A stretch of 64,000 nucleotides of DNA from Streptomyces roseirectus (GCF_014489635.1 NZ_CP060828.1:4502001-4566000); one strand, 5' to 3'. Shown: positions 18,937-28,490, counted from the first letter of the stretch. Notes: a model not told the origin generated them from the letters alone. Program-made: numbers and translations.

Positions 18937-19929
18937 GTGGCTGGATTCAGGATCGGACGCGGCGGCCGGGACGACCGCGCCCCGCAAGCGCGACCGCAAC
19001 ACCCCCCGCACGGGCAACAGGCGCCCCAGGGACCGCCGTACGGCGCCCAGGGCCCCTCGCCCTCGTACGGACCGGGGGGACCCTCCTACGGCCAGGCGCC
19101 GTCCTACGGGTACCCGCCGCAGCCGTCGTACCCGCAGCAGCGGCCGTACGGCGGGCCGGGCGGCGCGACGCAGGGCGGCGGCAGAGGCCCGGAGGAGCCG
19201 GAGTACTTCGGCGGGAGCAGCCCCTCCTACCCCCAGGGTCAGGGCCAGGGGCAGCCGCAGGGTGCCCCGTACGACCCGTACGCCGCGAACAACCCCGGGC
19301 ACACGCAGGCGTTCTCGATCGACGAGCACCAGCGGTACAACCAGGGCGAGACGTACCACGCGGGCTCCGCGCCCGCCGGTCCCGCCGGGCCTCGGCTGCA
19401 CTGGAAGGCCCTGCTGAAGGGCATCGTGACCGCCCCGAACCAGACCTTCCTCGTCATGCGGGACTACACGATGTGGGGCCCCGCCCTCATCGTGACGTTC
19501 CTCTACGGCCTGCTCGCCGTCTTCGGCTTCGACGGCGCCCGCGCGGACGCGATCGACGCGAAGCTCTCCAACGCGATCCCGATCGTCCTGACGACGGCCG
19601 TCGCCATGGTCGTCTCCTCGTTCGTGCTCGGCGTCGTCACCCACACGCTCGCCCGTCAGCTCGGCGGCGACGGGGCCTGGCAGCCGACCGTCGGCCTCTC
19701 CATGCTGATCATGTCCCTCACGGACGCGCCCCGGCTCATCGTCGCCATGTTCTTCGGCGGCGACGCGTCCTTCGTCCAGATCCTGGGCTGGGCCACCTGG
19801 GTGGCCGCGGGGGCCCTCCTCACGCTGATGGTGAGCAAGTCCCACGACCTGCCCTGGCCCAAGGCGCTCGGCGCCTCCGCGATCCAGCTGGTCGCCCTGC
19901 TGTCGATCGTGAAGCTGGGGACGTTCTAG
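18937..19929 (+). CDS. Yip1-family membrane protein with disordered Pro/Gly/Tyr-rich N-terminus
   Basis: 330 residues from the GTG at 18937 (VAGFRIGRG). Residues 1-150 are low-complexity Pro/Gln/Gly/Tyr and lack structure. Residues about 160-330 have the Yip1 pattern: 'KALLKGIVTAPNQTFLVMRD' followed by five hydrophobic segments, including 'GPALIVTFLYGLLAVFGFDGARAD' and 'LGVVTHTLARQLGG'. It is an inner-membrane protein of unknown role. Longer readings lack a ribosome site. It ends before a strong hairpin. Confidence 0.8.
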   Translation: MAGFRIGRGGRDDRAPQARPQHPPHGQQAPQGPPYGAQGPSPSYGPGGPSYGQAPSYGYPPQPSYPQQRPYGGPGGATQGGGRGPEEPEYFGGSSPSYPQGQGQGQPQGAPYDPYAANNPGHTQAFSIDEHQRYNQGETYHAGSAPAGPAGPRLHWKALLKGIVTAPNQTFLVMRDYTMWGPALIVTFLYGLLAVFGFDGARADAIDAKLSNAIPIVLTTAVAMVVSSFVLGVVTHTLARQLGGDGAWQPTVGLSMLIMSLTDAPRLIVAMFFGGDASFVQILGWATWVAAGALLTLMVSKSHDLPWPKALGASAIQLVALLSIVKLGTF

Positions 19930-19945
19930 GGCTGAGTACCACCGG

Positions 19946-19976
19946 GACCGGCCCCGCCGTTCGGAGGGGGCCGGTC
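19946..19976. terminator. Terminator after the Yip1-like gene
   Basis: Ten-bp perfect stem GACCGGCCCC / GGGGCCGGTC with an 11-base loop, 17 bp past the stop. Confidence 0.8.
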
Positions 19977-20048
19977 GGCCGACCGGCGGGGTGCCTCCCG
20001 AAGTCCGGCGGGTGGCCGGCCGTCTCCCGGCCTTGGCAAGGTCGTCGG

Positions 20049-20219
20049 GTGACCGAACTCGAAGGCGCCGCAAAGGCGCCTCCCCAGCCCTTGCCCGCGC
20101 AGCCCTCACCCCCGTCTGCCGCGTCCGGACCCGGCGTCTCGCAGTCGGCGCTCCAACTCATCGCCGGTGGCAAGCGGTTCACGACCGGAACGCCCCGCGT
20201 GAAGGCTTCGACGCCCTGA
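20049..20219 (+). CDS. Possible 56-aa ORF, maybe a gene remnant
   Basis: A GTG-started frame (VTELEGAAKAPPQPL...) encodes a Pro/Ala-rich head and a tail 'SQSALQLIAGGKRFTTGTPRVK'. It resembles the N-terminus of a larger protein that stops early, and the region down to 20465 is otherwise empty. No family recognised. It could be a chance ORF in high-GC DNA. Confidence 0.25.
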   Translation: MTELEGAAKAPPQPLPAQPSPPSAASGPGVSQSALQLIAGGKRFTTGTPRVKASTP

Positions 20220-20465
20220 AGGGCACCGGCCCCGCAGCACCGTTCCTCGACCTGCCGCCCGGCGCCCGAGCCGCACCGCGCTCCCCCGCCTGACCGCGCC
20301 TGGCCGCACCGGCCGCACCGGCCGCACCGGCATCGCGGTCCCCCTCCCGCCGTGCGCGACGACACCCCGGCCCAACTGCCGCGGCCACGCTGCCCGGCAC
20401 CACAGTCGTCGCCGGCACCTCCCCGACCCGCCACGCGGCCCTCCCCTGATCCGAGGACCTTCGCC

Positions 20466-22370
20466 ATGCGCACCGTCCCCGCCGCCCCCGCCGTCCGAAG
20501 CACCCCCTCCCCCAGCCCCCGCAGGGACCCGCACGACCCAGCCCGCTGGGAACGCCCGGCGCTGGCCGCGGTCCTGGGTGTCGCCGCGCTGCTGTACGCC
20601 TGGGGCATGGGGAACGCCGCGCTGCACCCCTACTACGGCGCGGCGGTACGGTCGATGGCCGCCAGTGGGCGGGCCTTCTTCTTCGGAGGGCTCGACGCCA
20701 GCGGTTCGATCACCCTGGACAAGCTGCCCGGCGCGTTCTGGCCGGACGCCGTCTCGGTGGGGATCTTCGGCCCGCACACGTGGGCGGTCGCGCTGCCGCA
20801 TGTGGTCGAGGGCGTGCTCGCCGTGTGGCTGCTGCACCGGATCGTGCGGGCCTGGGCGGGCCCGTTCGCGGCGCTGACCGCCGCGCTGGTCCTGACGTTC
20901 ACCCCGGTGACCGTGGTGCTGAACAGGGCCACCATCCCGGACACCGCGCTCACGCTGCTGCTGGTGGCGGCCGCCGGGGCACTACAGAAAGCGGTGCGGA
21001 CGGGGCGGCTGCTCCCGCTCGTCACGTGTGGCGTGTGGGTCGGGCTCGCCTTCCAGACGAAGATGCTCCAGGCGTGGCTCGTCCTGCCGGTGTTCGCCGG
21101 GGTCTTCCTGCTCGCCGCGCCCGGCTCACCGGTGCGGAGAGCCGGGCGCGTCCTGCTGAGCGGCGCGGTCGCGCTGGCCGTCTCCTGCTCGTGGGCGCTG
21201 ATCGCGTGGCTGACGCCCACGGACAGCCGTCCGTACATCGACGCGACGTCGAACAACAACCCGTTCAGCCTGGTCTTCGGCTACAACGGCCTGAGCCGCT
21301 TCGGCGACGACGCCACCGCGTTCGGCGCCGTCCCGGCCACCGCCGCGAGCCGGACGACCGGGAACACCGGCTGGGGGATGCTCGTCAACCACGTCGTCGG
21401 CCCGCAGATCGCCTGGTTCCTGCCGCTCGCCGCGCTCGCCGTCGTCACCGCCCTGGTCTGGCGTGCCCGGGAGCCGCGGACCGATCCGCTGCGGGCGGGT
21501 TTCCTCCTGTGGGGCGGCTGGCTCGCCGTCCACGCCGTGGTGTTCAGCGTCTCCAACGGCAATCACGCCTACTACACGGCCGCCCTCGCGCCGGCGATCG
21601 CCGCGCTGGCCGGAGGCGGGCTCGCGCTCCTGCGCACCGCGTACGGGACGGGCGGACGGCGGCGGCTGTGGCTGCCGGGGGCGATCGGGCTGACGGTGGC
21701 CTGGGCGCTCGTCCTCGACGGGCCGACCTGGTTCGCTCCCGGGCTGCTGGTGTTCGCCGTGTTCTTCGCGGCCTGCGGGGTGTTCGGCCTGTGGTCGAGC
21801 GGGCCGCGTGCCTCGCGGCGCCGGGTCAACGGCTCCCTGGCCACCGGGGTCGCGGCCATGCTGCTCGTGCCGGCCGGCTGGGCCGTCTCGTCCCTCGACC
21901 CGCTCTACGCGGGCGCCGCGACGTCCCCGACGGCCGGTCCGGTCGGCGAGTTCCACCACCGGGCCCTGCGCGACCCAGCCGCGCTGCGCCGGGCCGCGCT
22001 GGGCCGGCCCAGCGGACGCGACACCGCCCTGCTGGACTACCTCGTCGAACACCGCGCGGGCGAGAAGTACCTGCTGGCGACCCAGGCCGCCTACCCGGCG
22101 GAGCGTCTGCTGCGCGCGCAGGCCCAACCCGTGCTCGTCATGGGCGGGTTCACCGGCCGGACGCCCTTCCCCGGTGTCCCCCGGCTCAGCGACCTGATCG
22201 CCACGCACCAGCTCCGCTACGTGCTGCTCACCCACCTGCGGCCCACCACCCCCGCCACGACGTGGGTGAAGTCCCACTGCGAGCGGATCCGCTCCTCGGA
22301 CTACGGCTGGCGCGCCAAAGGCAATTTCGGCCTCTACGACTGCCGCACCCCCGCCGATCGGCGGGGGTAA
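20466..22370 (+). CDS. ArnT/PMT-like membrane glycosyltransferase (GT-C fold)
   Basis: 634-residue polytopic protein. I take the ATG at 20466 (MRTVPAAPA). After a short Pro-rich head there are about twelve membrane segments. The dolichyl-phosphate-mannose/ArnT-like features are visible: 'NAALHPYYGAAVRSMAASG' and 'LDASGSITLDKLPGAFWPDA' in the first external loop (acidic residues that bind metal and acceptor in this family), then 'TFTPVTVVLNRATIPD'. It would use a polyprenyl-phosphate sugar to modify an external acceptor. Its last codons form a perfect hairpin, and the PgsB operon follows after 171 bp. Confidence 0.85.
   Translation: MRTVPAAPAVRSTPSPSPRRDPHDPARWERPALAAVLGVAALLYAWGMGNAALHPYYGAAVRSMAASGRAFFFGGLDASGSITLDKLPGAFWPDAVSVGIFGPHTWAVALPHVVEGVLAVWLLHRIVRAWAGPFAALTAALVLTFTPVTVVLNRATIPDTALTLLLVAAAGALQKAVRTGRLLPLVTCGVWVGLAFQTKMLQAWLVLPVFAGVFLLAAPGSPVRRAGRVLLSGAVALAVSCSWALIAWLTPTDSRPYIDATSNNNPFSLVFGYNGLSRFGDDATAFGAVPATAASRTTGNTGWGMLVNHVVGPQIAWFLPLAALAVVTALVWRAREPRTDPLRAGFLLWGGWLAVHAVVFSVSNGNHAYYTAALAPAIAALAGGGLALLRTAYGTGGRRRLWLPGAIGLTVAWALVLDGPTWFAPGLLVFAVFFAACGVFGLWSSGPRASRRRVNGSLATGVAAMLLVPAGWAVSSLDPLYAGAATSPTAGPVGEFHHRALRDPAALRRAALGRPSGRDTALLDYLVEHRAGEKYLLATQAAYPAERLLRAQAQPVLVMGGFTGRTPFPGVPRLSDLIATHQLRYVLLTHLRPTTPATTWVKSHCERIRSSDYGWRAKGNFGLYDCRTPADRRG
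22347..22368. terminator. Palindromic hairpin over the 3' end of the glycosyltransferase gene
   Basis: Perfect 22-bp palindrome ACCCCCGCCG-AT-CGGCGGGGGT that includes the last codons and is followed by AAAA. It probably acts as a terminator built into the coding end. Confidence 0.65.
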
Positions 22371-22541
22371 AACCGCCGACTGCGGGATATACGGGAGAAC
22401 GGAAATACAAAACACTGCCCACATTCCGTGAAGCCTGAATTCTAATTCTTTTGGTGAGCACCCTCACACCTTCCCGATAAACCGGCGAAGCATTCCCGCC
22501 GTCAGACAGGTCGAGAAATTCTTCACGCGAAAGGATTCTTC

Positions 22542-24857
22542 TTGACCACCACGCGATCCCCGATATCCGCGCGGCGTCGGGCGGACATGGCCGTGCTGGG
22601 AGGGGTGCGACCGCCGCTGGCGGCCCTGCCGGTGCTGCTGGCGCTCGTCGCGGGCCTGACGGTGTTCGCCGTCGGCAGCGACGCCGAACACGGCGTCCCC
22701 GAGGCCGTCCTCAGCTCCCAGCAGCACATCGCCGAGGACGGGGCGGTCGCGCTCCAGACCGCCGTCGACAAGAACGTCACCGATCTGCGGGTGTCGGCCG
22801 CGGACCTCGAAGGGTCCGTCTCCCCGGACGGCATGCTGGCCCGCCTCGACCGGACCGGCCACAAGTGGCGCGGCAGCGCCGTCGTCGACCAGACCACCGG
22901 ACGGCTGCTCGCCGCGCAGGGCGAGTCCCTGCCGCTCGGGAAGGTGAACCTCCGCGCACTGCCGGCGAACCCGCCCCCGGCCCTGGTGCGGGACGACGCG
23001 GGCGTCACCCGGCTGCTGGCCTTCGCGACGCTGACGCGGGGCGGCAAGCAGGAGTTGATCGTCGCCGCGCAGAGCGTGAAGCTCCCGGGCATCACCGTCG
23101 GCAAGGACCACACGCTCACCGTCGTGGACCGGGACGGGAACACCCTCGCCTCGACCGGTCCCGCGCCCGGCGTCGTCCGGGCCAAGACGCTGGCCGTGAC
23201 CGCGGCCCGCCAGGCGCACAGCGCGGGCCCCTCGGACACCGCTGTCGCGGCCGGCGGCTTCGACGGGCCTAGCGGCAGCCTCGTCGGGGCGGCGGACGGC
23301 GACAACCGGACCGCCGCCGGGTACGCCGCGGTGGCCCGGGGGACCGCGACGAAGGAGAGCCCGAGCAGCGCGCTCGGGCTGACGGTCGTCACGACGGTCC
23401 CGGCCAAGGGGAGCGGGGCCGGGACCGGTGACCTGCGTCTGGCCCTCCTCGCCGCGGCCGTCCTCCTGGTCCTCGCGGCCGGGGTCACCGTCGCCCTGCG
23501 TCTGCTGGTGCAGCGGCCCGTGCTGCGGTTGCGCCGCGAGGCGCGGCGGCTCGGCTCGGGCGACCTCACGGCTCCCGTCCCCGTACCCCGCTTCGGGGAA
23601 CCCGCCCGGATCGGCGCCTCCTTGGAGGCGCTGCGCCTCCAACTCCGGGGCGAGGGCGGGCCGTCCGCGCCGGCCGGGAAGCGGCGCCGGCTCGGGCTGC
23701 GCACCGTCGTCGCGCTGAGCGCGTTCGCCCTGGTGGCCTGGCCGACGTCGATGCTCCTGAGCCTCGGCAGCAGCCTGCCGCGTCCCGCCGACGCCGTGCC
23801 CCGGGTGATCTCCGACGACCAGCGGCAGCGCACCGAGACGACGGCGGACCGGATGCGCCGGGGGATCAACGACGCGTACGCGGACCTCACTCGGCTCGCG
23901 ACGGTCGTCGACGCCGCCCGGCCGGAGAAGGCGCGCGAAGTCCTCGACAGGTCGCTGGAGCGGAACGGGCGGTACCGGTCCCTGTATGTCGTGGACGGGT
24001 CCGGCGAGATCCTTGTCCAGGCCGGGGGCGAGCCTCGGACCTCGAAGAAGGCTCGGCTCAGGAGCGGGGTCACGCAGGCGAACACGTCCGGGACGGAACC
24101 GGTGCTCGCCGCTGTGGCCGCTCAGCCGGGCAAGGGCGCGCAGGCGGTGAAGGGCGCGCCTGTGGGCAAGGGCGCGTCGAAGAAGGCCGAACGCCGTTAT
24201 GTCGTGGGCGAGTTCAAGGTCCAGTACCTGACGGGCCTCCTCAACCGGCCCGGTCTCGGCTCGGTGTGGCTGGTGGACTCCGAGCAGCGGGTCATCGCGT
24301 CCAACAAGGGGTTCGTGGCCTTCGGCCGGGTCTCCGACGGGCGGCTGCGGGCCCGGCTGCGGGCCGACCGCACGGCCAAGGGCTCCGCCGACGTCGTGCT
24401 CGGCCGGCGGGATCCGGCGGTCGCCGCGGTGGCGCCGTTCAGCGACAAGCCCGGCGTCGCGAGCGCGCTCGGCTGGAAGGTCGCCTCGATCCGGCCGGTG
24501 TTCTGGATCGGGCTGCCCCAGTACGAGGCACAGCGGCGGATCCTGCTCGTCGGTCTGCTGGGGGTGACCGCGGGCGCCCTCTGCGTCGGCTGGCTGTACC
24601 TCATCGTCGTCCGTCCACTGCGGGACGTCGCCCAGGGCGCCGAGGCGTTGGCGGGCGGGGATCGCGGGACGGTGCTCTTCCCTCGCTACCACGACGAGGT
24701 GGGTTCCATCGCGCGCGGCCTCGAAGTGATCAGGCAGCGGCTGCCCCGCGCCGAGGCGCCGTCCGCGTCCGGGACGTCCGACTCCTCCACGCCCTCGCCC
24801 GACCCCTCCGCCTCCCCGCCCGACCCCTCCACTCCGCCGTCCGGCCCCAGGAGCTGA
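22542..24857 (+). CDS. Double-HAMP membrane protein of the Pgs-type operon
   Basis: 771 residues from a TTG start with a GAAAGGA site. Four membrane segments (about 25-45, 292-315, 385-408 and 668-690) bracket two extracellular regions, each followed by a HAMP-like linker ('RLLVQRPVLRLRREARRLGSGDL' after the second; 'VVRPLRDVAQGAEALAGGD' after the fourth). No kinase, cyclase or methyl-accepting output follows; the tail is Ser/Pro-rich. So it is two tandem sensor-HAMP modules without output. It precedes pgsB by 6 bp and probably supports or senses polymer export. Function inferred from position only. Confidence 0.8.
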   Translation: MTTTRSPISARRRADMAVLGGVRPPLAALPVLLALVAGLTVFAVGSDAEHGVPEAVLSSQQHIAEDGAVALQTAVDKNVTDLRVSAADLEGSVSPDGMLARLDRTGHKWRGSAVVDQTTGRLLAAQGESLPLGKVNLRALPANPPPALVRDDAGVTRLLAFATLTRGGKQELIVAAQSVKLPGITVGKDHTLTVVDRDGNTLASTGPAPGVVRAKTLAVTAARQAHSAGPSDTAVAAGGFDGPSGSLVGAADGDNRTAAGYAAVARGTATKESPSSALGLTVVTTVPAKGSGAGTGDLRLALLAAAVLLVLAAGVTVALRLLVQRPVLRLRREARRLGSGDLTAPVPVPRFGEPARIGASLEALRLQLRGEGGPSAPAGKRRRLGLRTVVALSAFALVAWPTSMLLSLGSSLPRPADAVPRVISDDQRQRTETTADRMRRGINDAYADLTRLATVVDAARPEKAREVLDRSLERNGRYRSLYVVDGSGEILVQAGGEPRTSKKARLRSGVTQANTSGTEPVLAAVAAQPGKGAQAVKGAPVGKGASKKAERRYVVGEFKVQYLTGLLNRPGLGSVWLVDSEQRVIASNKGFVAFGRVSDGRLRARLRADRTAKGSADVVLGRRDPAVAAVAPFSDKPGVASALGWKVASIRPVFWIGLPQYEAQRRILLVGLLGVTAGALCVGWLYLIVVRPLRDVAQGAEALAGGDRGTVLFPRYHDEVGSIARGLEVIRQRLPRAEAPSASGTSDSSTPSPDPSASPPDPSTPPSGPRS

Positions 24858-24863
24858 CCTGCC

Positions 24864-26402
24864 GTGCTCTTCCTGTACTGCGTCCTCGCGGCGTGCTGCG
24901 CCGGCCTGCTCGTCGCAGGCGTCGTCGAACAGCGCCGCCATGACGCGAACCTCGCCGCCATCCCCACCCGCGTGCTGGTCAACGGCATTCGCGGCAAGTC
25001 CTCCATCACCCGGCTGTGCGCGGGCGCGCTGCGCGGCAGCGGTCTGGTGACCGTCGCCAAGACCACGGGCACCGCGGCCCGGTTCATCCACCCCGACGCC
25101 ACCGAGGAGCCCGTCTACCGCAAGTTCGGCATCGCCAACGTCGTCGAGCAGATCGGCATCGTCCGGCGGGCCGCCGGCTACCGGCCCGACGTCCTCGTCA
25201 TGGAGTGCATGGCCGTCATGCCACCGCTCCAGGAGATCAACCAGACCAAGCTGATCCGCTCCACCATCGGCGTCCTGTGCAACGTCCGCGAGGACCATCT
25301 CGCCGAGATGGGGCCGACGCTGGACGACGTCGCCCGCTCCCTGTGCCGGTCCCTGCCGGTGGGCGGTGTCTGCGTCACCGCCGAGAAGGAGCGCTTCCAC
25401 ATCCTCCAGGAGGAGGCCGACGCCCGGAACTGCGAGCTGGTCTACGCCGACCCGGACACCGTCACCGACGACGAGCTGCGCGGGTTCAGCTGGTTCACCT
25501 TCAAGGAGAACGTCGCCATCGCGCTCGCGGTCGCCAACCTGCTCGGCATCGACCGCGCGACCGCGCTCAAGGGGATGTACGACGCGCCGCCGGACCCGGG
25601 TGTGCTGTCCGTCGAGCGGTACCGCACCGCCGACGGGAAGCGGCTGCGGTTCGCGAACGTCTTCGCCGCCAACGATCCCGAGTCGACGCTGATGAATATC
25701 AACCAGTTGCTCGAACTCGGCGCTATCCAGCGGCCGTTGCATGTCGTCATCAACTGCCGTCCCGACCGGGTGGAGCGCAACGGGCAGATGGGGGCGCTCA
25801 TTCCCCAGCTCGATCCGGAGACGGTGTTCCTCATCGGGCATCCCACCAAGTCGGCGGCCGACGCGATACCCGGCCACTGGGGTGGGGACGTCGTCGATCT
25901 CGGTGGGGAGCGGCGTGATGCCGGTCAGCTCACGGAGGAGTTGCTGGGGCGGCTGGGGGCGGAGTCCTCGGTCGTCGCCATCGGCAATATCCATGGGCAG
26001 GGGGAGCTGTTTCTGGAACGGCTCGGGGCGTTGGCAGCTGAGGGTTCCGGCAGCGCTGGGCCGGTGGGCGCGGGGGAGGCCGCTTTGTGGTCCGGCTCGG
26101 GTGATGGGGTCTCGTCGTCCGGCGTGGGTGATGGCGTCTCGTCGTCCGGCGCGGGTGACGTCCCCTCGTCGTCCAGCGCGGGTGACGCCGCCTCATCGTC
26201 CGGCGCGGGTGACGCCGCCTCATCGTCCGTCGGCTCAGGCGACGCCCTCTCGTCGTCCGGCGCGGGTGACGCCCTCTCGTCGTCCGGCGCGGGTGACGCC
26301 GTCTCGTCGTCCGGCGCGGGCGATGTCCCCCCGTCGTCCGGCTCGGGCGACGCCCTCCCGTCCGGTGCCCCTCACAACTCCCCCCATGGAGCGTCCCGTT
26401 GA
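24864..26402 (+). CDS. pgsB: Poly-gamma-glutamate synthase-like ligase PgsB/CapB, with SSSGAGD-repeat tail
   Basis: 512 residues. After an N-terminal membrane segment the Mur-ligase-like ATP site 'LVNGIRGKSSITRLC' (about 38-52) and 'TTGTAARFIHPD', 'CNVREDHLAEMGPTLDD', 'FANVFAANDPEST' and 'NCRPDRVERN' match PgsB/CapB, which joins glutamates by gamma-amide bonds at the membrane. The family core ends near residue 390. A further ~110 residues are tandem S-S-S-G-A-G-D units (DNA 26098-26365, about 27-bp period). GTG start at 24864. pgsC follows with a TTGA overlap. No pgsA-like gene is present; the double-HAMP protein may take a structural role. Confidence 0.9.
   Translation: MLFLYCVLAACCAGLLVAGVVEQRRHDANLAAIPTRVLVNGIRGKSSITRLCAGALRGSGLVTVAKTTGTAARFIHPDATEEPVYRKFGIANVVEQIGIVRRAAGYRPDVLVMECMAVMPPLQEINQTKLIRSTIGVLCNVREDHLAEMGPTLDDVARSLCRSLPVGGVCVTAEKERFHILQEEADARNCELVYADPDTVTDDELRGFSWFTFKENVAIALAVANLLGIDRATALKGMYDAPPDPGVLSVERYRTADGKRLRFANVFAANDPESTLMNINQLLELGAIQRPLHVVINCRPDRVERNGQMGALIPQLDPETVFLIGHPTKSAADAIPGHWGGDVVDLGGERRDAGQLTEELLGRLGAESSVVAIGNIHGQGELFLERLGALAAEGSGSAGPVGAGEAALWSGSGDGVSSSGVGDGVSSSGAGDVPSSSSAGDAASSSGAGDAASSSVGSGDALSSSGAGDALSSSGAGDAVSSSGAGDVPPSSGSGDALPSGAPHNSPHGASR
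26098..26365 (+). repeat. 27-bp tandem repeat inside pgsB
   Basis: About nine imperfect copies of a unit around TCGTCGTCCGGCGCGGGTGA encode the SSSGAGD tail of PgsB. Copies keep the reading frame, so units can be gained or lost without breaking the gene. Confidence 0.9.
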
Positions 26403-26881
26403 TCCCCGCAGTCGTCACGCCTCAGATCGCCGCCATCGGTATCGCCCTGGGGCTGGTGTTCTCCCTCCTGTGCTACCTGACCACGAACCTCTCGCCGGGC
26501 GGCATGATCACGCCCGGCTGGCTCGCCCTCACCTTCGTCGAGGATCTGCGGCGGGCCGCGATGGTCGCGGCCGTGGCGGCACTGACATACCTGTTGACCA
26601 AGGTGCTGCAGCGCTTCGTCATCCTCTACGGCAAGCGGCTGTTCGCCGCCGTCGTGCTCACCGGGGTTCTGCTCCAGGCGGGGCTCTCGCTGTTGCTCCA
26701 TCAGCAGTTTCCGCTGCTGTTCGCCCATCAGGCGCTCGGGTTCATCGTGCCCGGGCTGATCGCCTACCAGCTGGAGCGGCAGCCCAAGACGGCGACGGTC
26801 CTCTCCACCGGCGCGGTCACCTTCGCCACGTACGTGATTCTGGTGTCCGGGCTGTTGCTGGGCGCGCTGCCGACGACATGA
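26399..26881 (+). CDS. pgsC: Poly-gamma-glutamate synthase subunit PgsC/CapC
   Basis: 160-residue protein with about five membrane segments. 'PQIAAIGIALGLVFSLLCYLTTNLSPGGMITPGWLAL' type residues match PgsC: the NLSPGG and PGW loop is the conserved part. It forms the membrane complex with PgsB. TTG start overlaps the pgsB stop. RBS lies inside pgsB. Confidence 0.88.
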   Translation: MIPAVVTPQIAAIGIALGLVFSLLCYLTTNLSPGGMITPGWLALTFVEDLRRAAMVAAVAALTYLLTKVLQRFVILYGKRLFAAVVLTGVLLQAGLSLLLHQQFPLLFAHQALGFIVPGLIAYQLERQPKTATVLSTGAVTFATYVILVSGLLLGALPTT

Positions 26882-26954
26882 GCCGACCTCTCCTCCCCGG
26901 CGCGCGACGCCCTCTCCCCTTCCCGCCCGTCCTCTCGCTCATCGGAGCCGACCA

Positions 26955-28103
26955 GTGAAACGCCTCCTGCCCAGGATCCGTAGACGTCCCTCGACCAAGA
27001 ACATGGTTCTGTTCCTGGTGACAGCCGTGCTGCTCGCGGCGAGTTACGGGCTGACCCTGCAACTCCGGCAGCGTGCCGAACGTCCGGCGGCGGTATCCCG
27101 GGCATCGGCTCCGGCGGTACCGGCACCGGCGGCTGGGAGTGCGGGGACGGGTGCCGGTGCGGGCGCGGGTTCGGGTGCCGGTGCGGGTACGAGTGCCGGT
27201 GCGGGTTCGGGGGTCCAAGCTGACGCCGGCCGGCTGCGCTTCGAGCGGATCGGCAACCCCGCCCGCACGGTCGCCCGCGACCAACTCGGCACCGTCGTCG
27301 CCACGTTCACCGACGGCGCCCGCACGGCCGTGCTGACCGGGCCCGGCAGAACCTTCGCGGAGCCGCGCACGACGGACGCCCGAGTCGTCACCAAGAACTG
27401 GGTGCGGCTCCTGCCCACGCCGTGGACCCCCGGCGCGGAGCGGAGCGGATGGTTCACGCCGTGGCTCAAGTCCCGGCTCGGCAGCCGCGATCCCGACATC
27501 CTCGCCACGGCCTTCGACTACATCGCCGGCGCCCCGGCCCGGACGACGTCAGCGGGAGTCACCTACAGCGGTGCCGCCCGCTACACCCCCGACACCGGGC
27601 AGGAGAACCCGAAACAGGGCTCGGACTTCTACGACTACCTCGGCGTCCCCTGGACCTTCCCCGACGCCGTCACCCGCAACCCCGTGAAGGACCGCGCACG
27701 CTCCGTCGACAGCTCCGGCTACGTCCGGCTGGTGTACGGATACCGCTCGGGTTTCCCCCTGAACAGCAGAGACGACGCACCGGGCAACGGACTCCGACGC
27801 TCCCCCGACGCGATCGCCCACGCCCCCCTCGGCGTCCCCGTCCTCCCCCTCACCGGCCACCGCCCCACCACCCTCCAACAACTCCAACCCGGCGACCTGG
27901 TCTTCTTCAGCACACAACAACTCCCCGGCAAACGGCTCGGCCACATCGGCATCTACCTCGGCCTCGACACCGCCGACCACCCCCGCTTCATCTCCAGCCG
28001 CAAGAACGCCGGCGGGCCCACCATGGGTGACACGGGCGGCACCTCTCGGCTCGACGGCACCGGCTACTACGCCCAAGCCCTGCGCGCGGCCCGCCGCTTG
28101 TAA
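26955..28103 (+). CDS. NlpC/P60-like exported protein with Ser in place of the catalytic Cys
   Basis: 382 residues. A membrane anchor (about 17-36) is followed by a Gly/Ala/Ser-rich linker (60-95) and a domain ending in an NlpC/P60-like fold. The nucleophile motif D-C-S-G appears as D-S-S-G-Y-V, with AGC at 27711-27713 (residue 253); the His motif 'GHIGIYLG' near 332 is intact, and 'LQPGDLVFF' is typical. If the alignment is right, the enzyme lacks the usual thiol and may be inactive or only bind its substrate. In B. subtilis-type systems a gamma-glutamyl hydrolase releases the polymer; a binding or altered hydrolase role beside PgsBC is plausible but inferred. It follows pgsC by 73 bp. Confidence 0.8.
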   Translation: MKRLLPRIRRRPSTKNMVLFLVTAVLLAASYGLTLQLRQRAERPAAVSRASAPAVPAPAAGSAGTGAGAGAGSGAGAGTSAGAGSGVQADAGRLRFERIGNPARTVARDQLGTVVATFTDGARTAVLTGPGRTFAEPRTTDARVVTKNWVRLLPTPWTPGAERSGWFTPWLKSRLGSRDPDILATAFDYIAGAPARTTSAGVTYSGAARYTPDTGQENPKQGSDFYDYLGVPWTFPDAVTRNPVKDRARSVDSSGYVRLVYGYRSGFPLNSRDDAPGNGLRRSPDAIAHAPLGVPVLPLTGHRPTTLQQLQPGDLVFFSTQQLPGKRLGHIGIYLGLDTADHPRFISSRKNAGGPTMGDTGGTSRLDGTGYYAQALRAARRL

Positions 28104-28269
28104 ACCCACTCCAGCTGGACGGACGTCGCCGTTTCTGCGGGTCTGCTCGGGGTGCGGCCGGCCCTTACGCCCGCCTCTGCTCCCGCGGTCAGAGCTGTGC
28201 CGGGCCGGGAGCGGGGCGGGGGACTCCGTCCGCTGACCGATGCCGTCGAGACACAAATACCCCGGACGG

Positions 28270-28304
28270 GGCCCAGGGCCGGTGCTGTTCACCGGCCCTG
28301 GGCC
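28270..28304. terminator. Strong hairpin after the Pgs operon
   Basis: Perfect 15-bp stem GGCCCAGGGCCGGTG with a 5-base loop, 166 bp past the last gene. Confidence 0.75.
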
Positions 28305-28490
28305 GTTGTGCCGTCTACCCGCGCTGACGGTGATGCCGCACATCGCGCGCGTCGTCGTCCCTGCGAGGAGTGCGGTGCGCTCGACGTGAAGAGCGGCTAC
28401 GACGAGAAACCCGCGTCGCCCGTCCTCGACACATAGCACTCCTGCACAAATCCGTCACACAAGAACTGGCGCACTACACACAGCAAAAAG

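Noticed and set aside
26098..26365. CRISPR-like array
   Set aside because: It is a 27-bp coding tandem repeat without spacers, in frame with pgsB.
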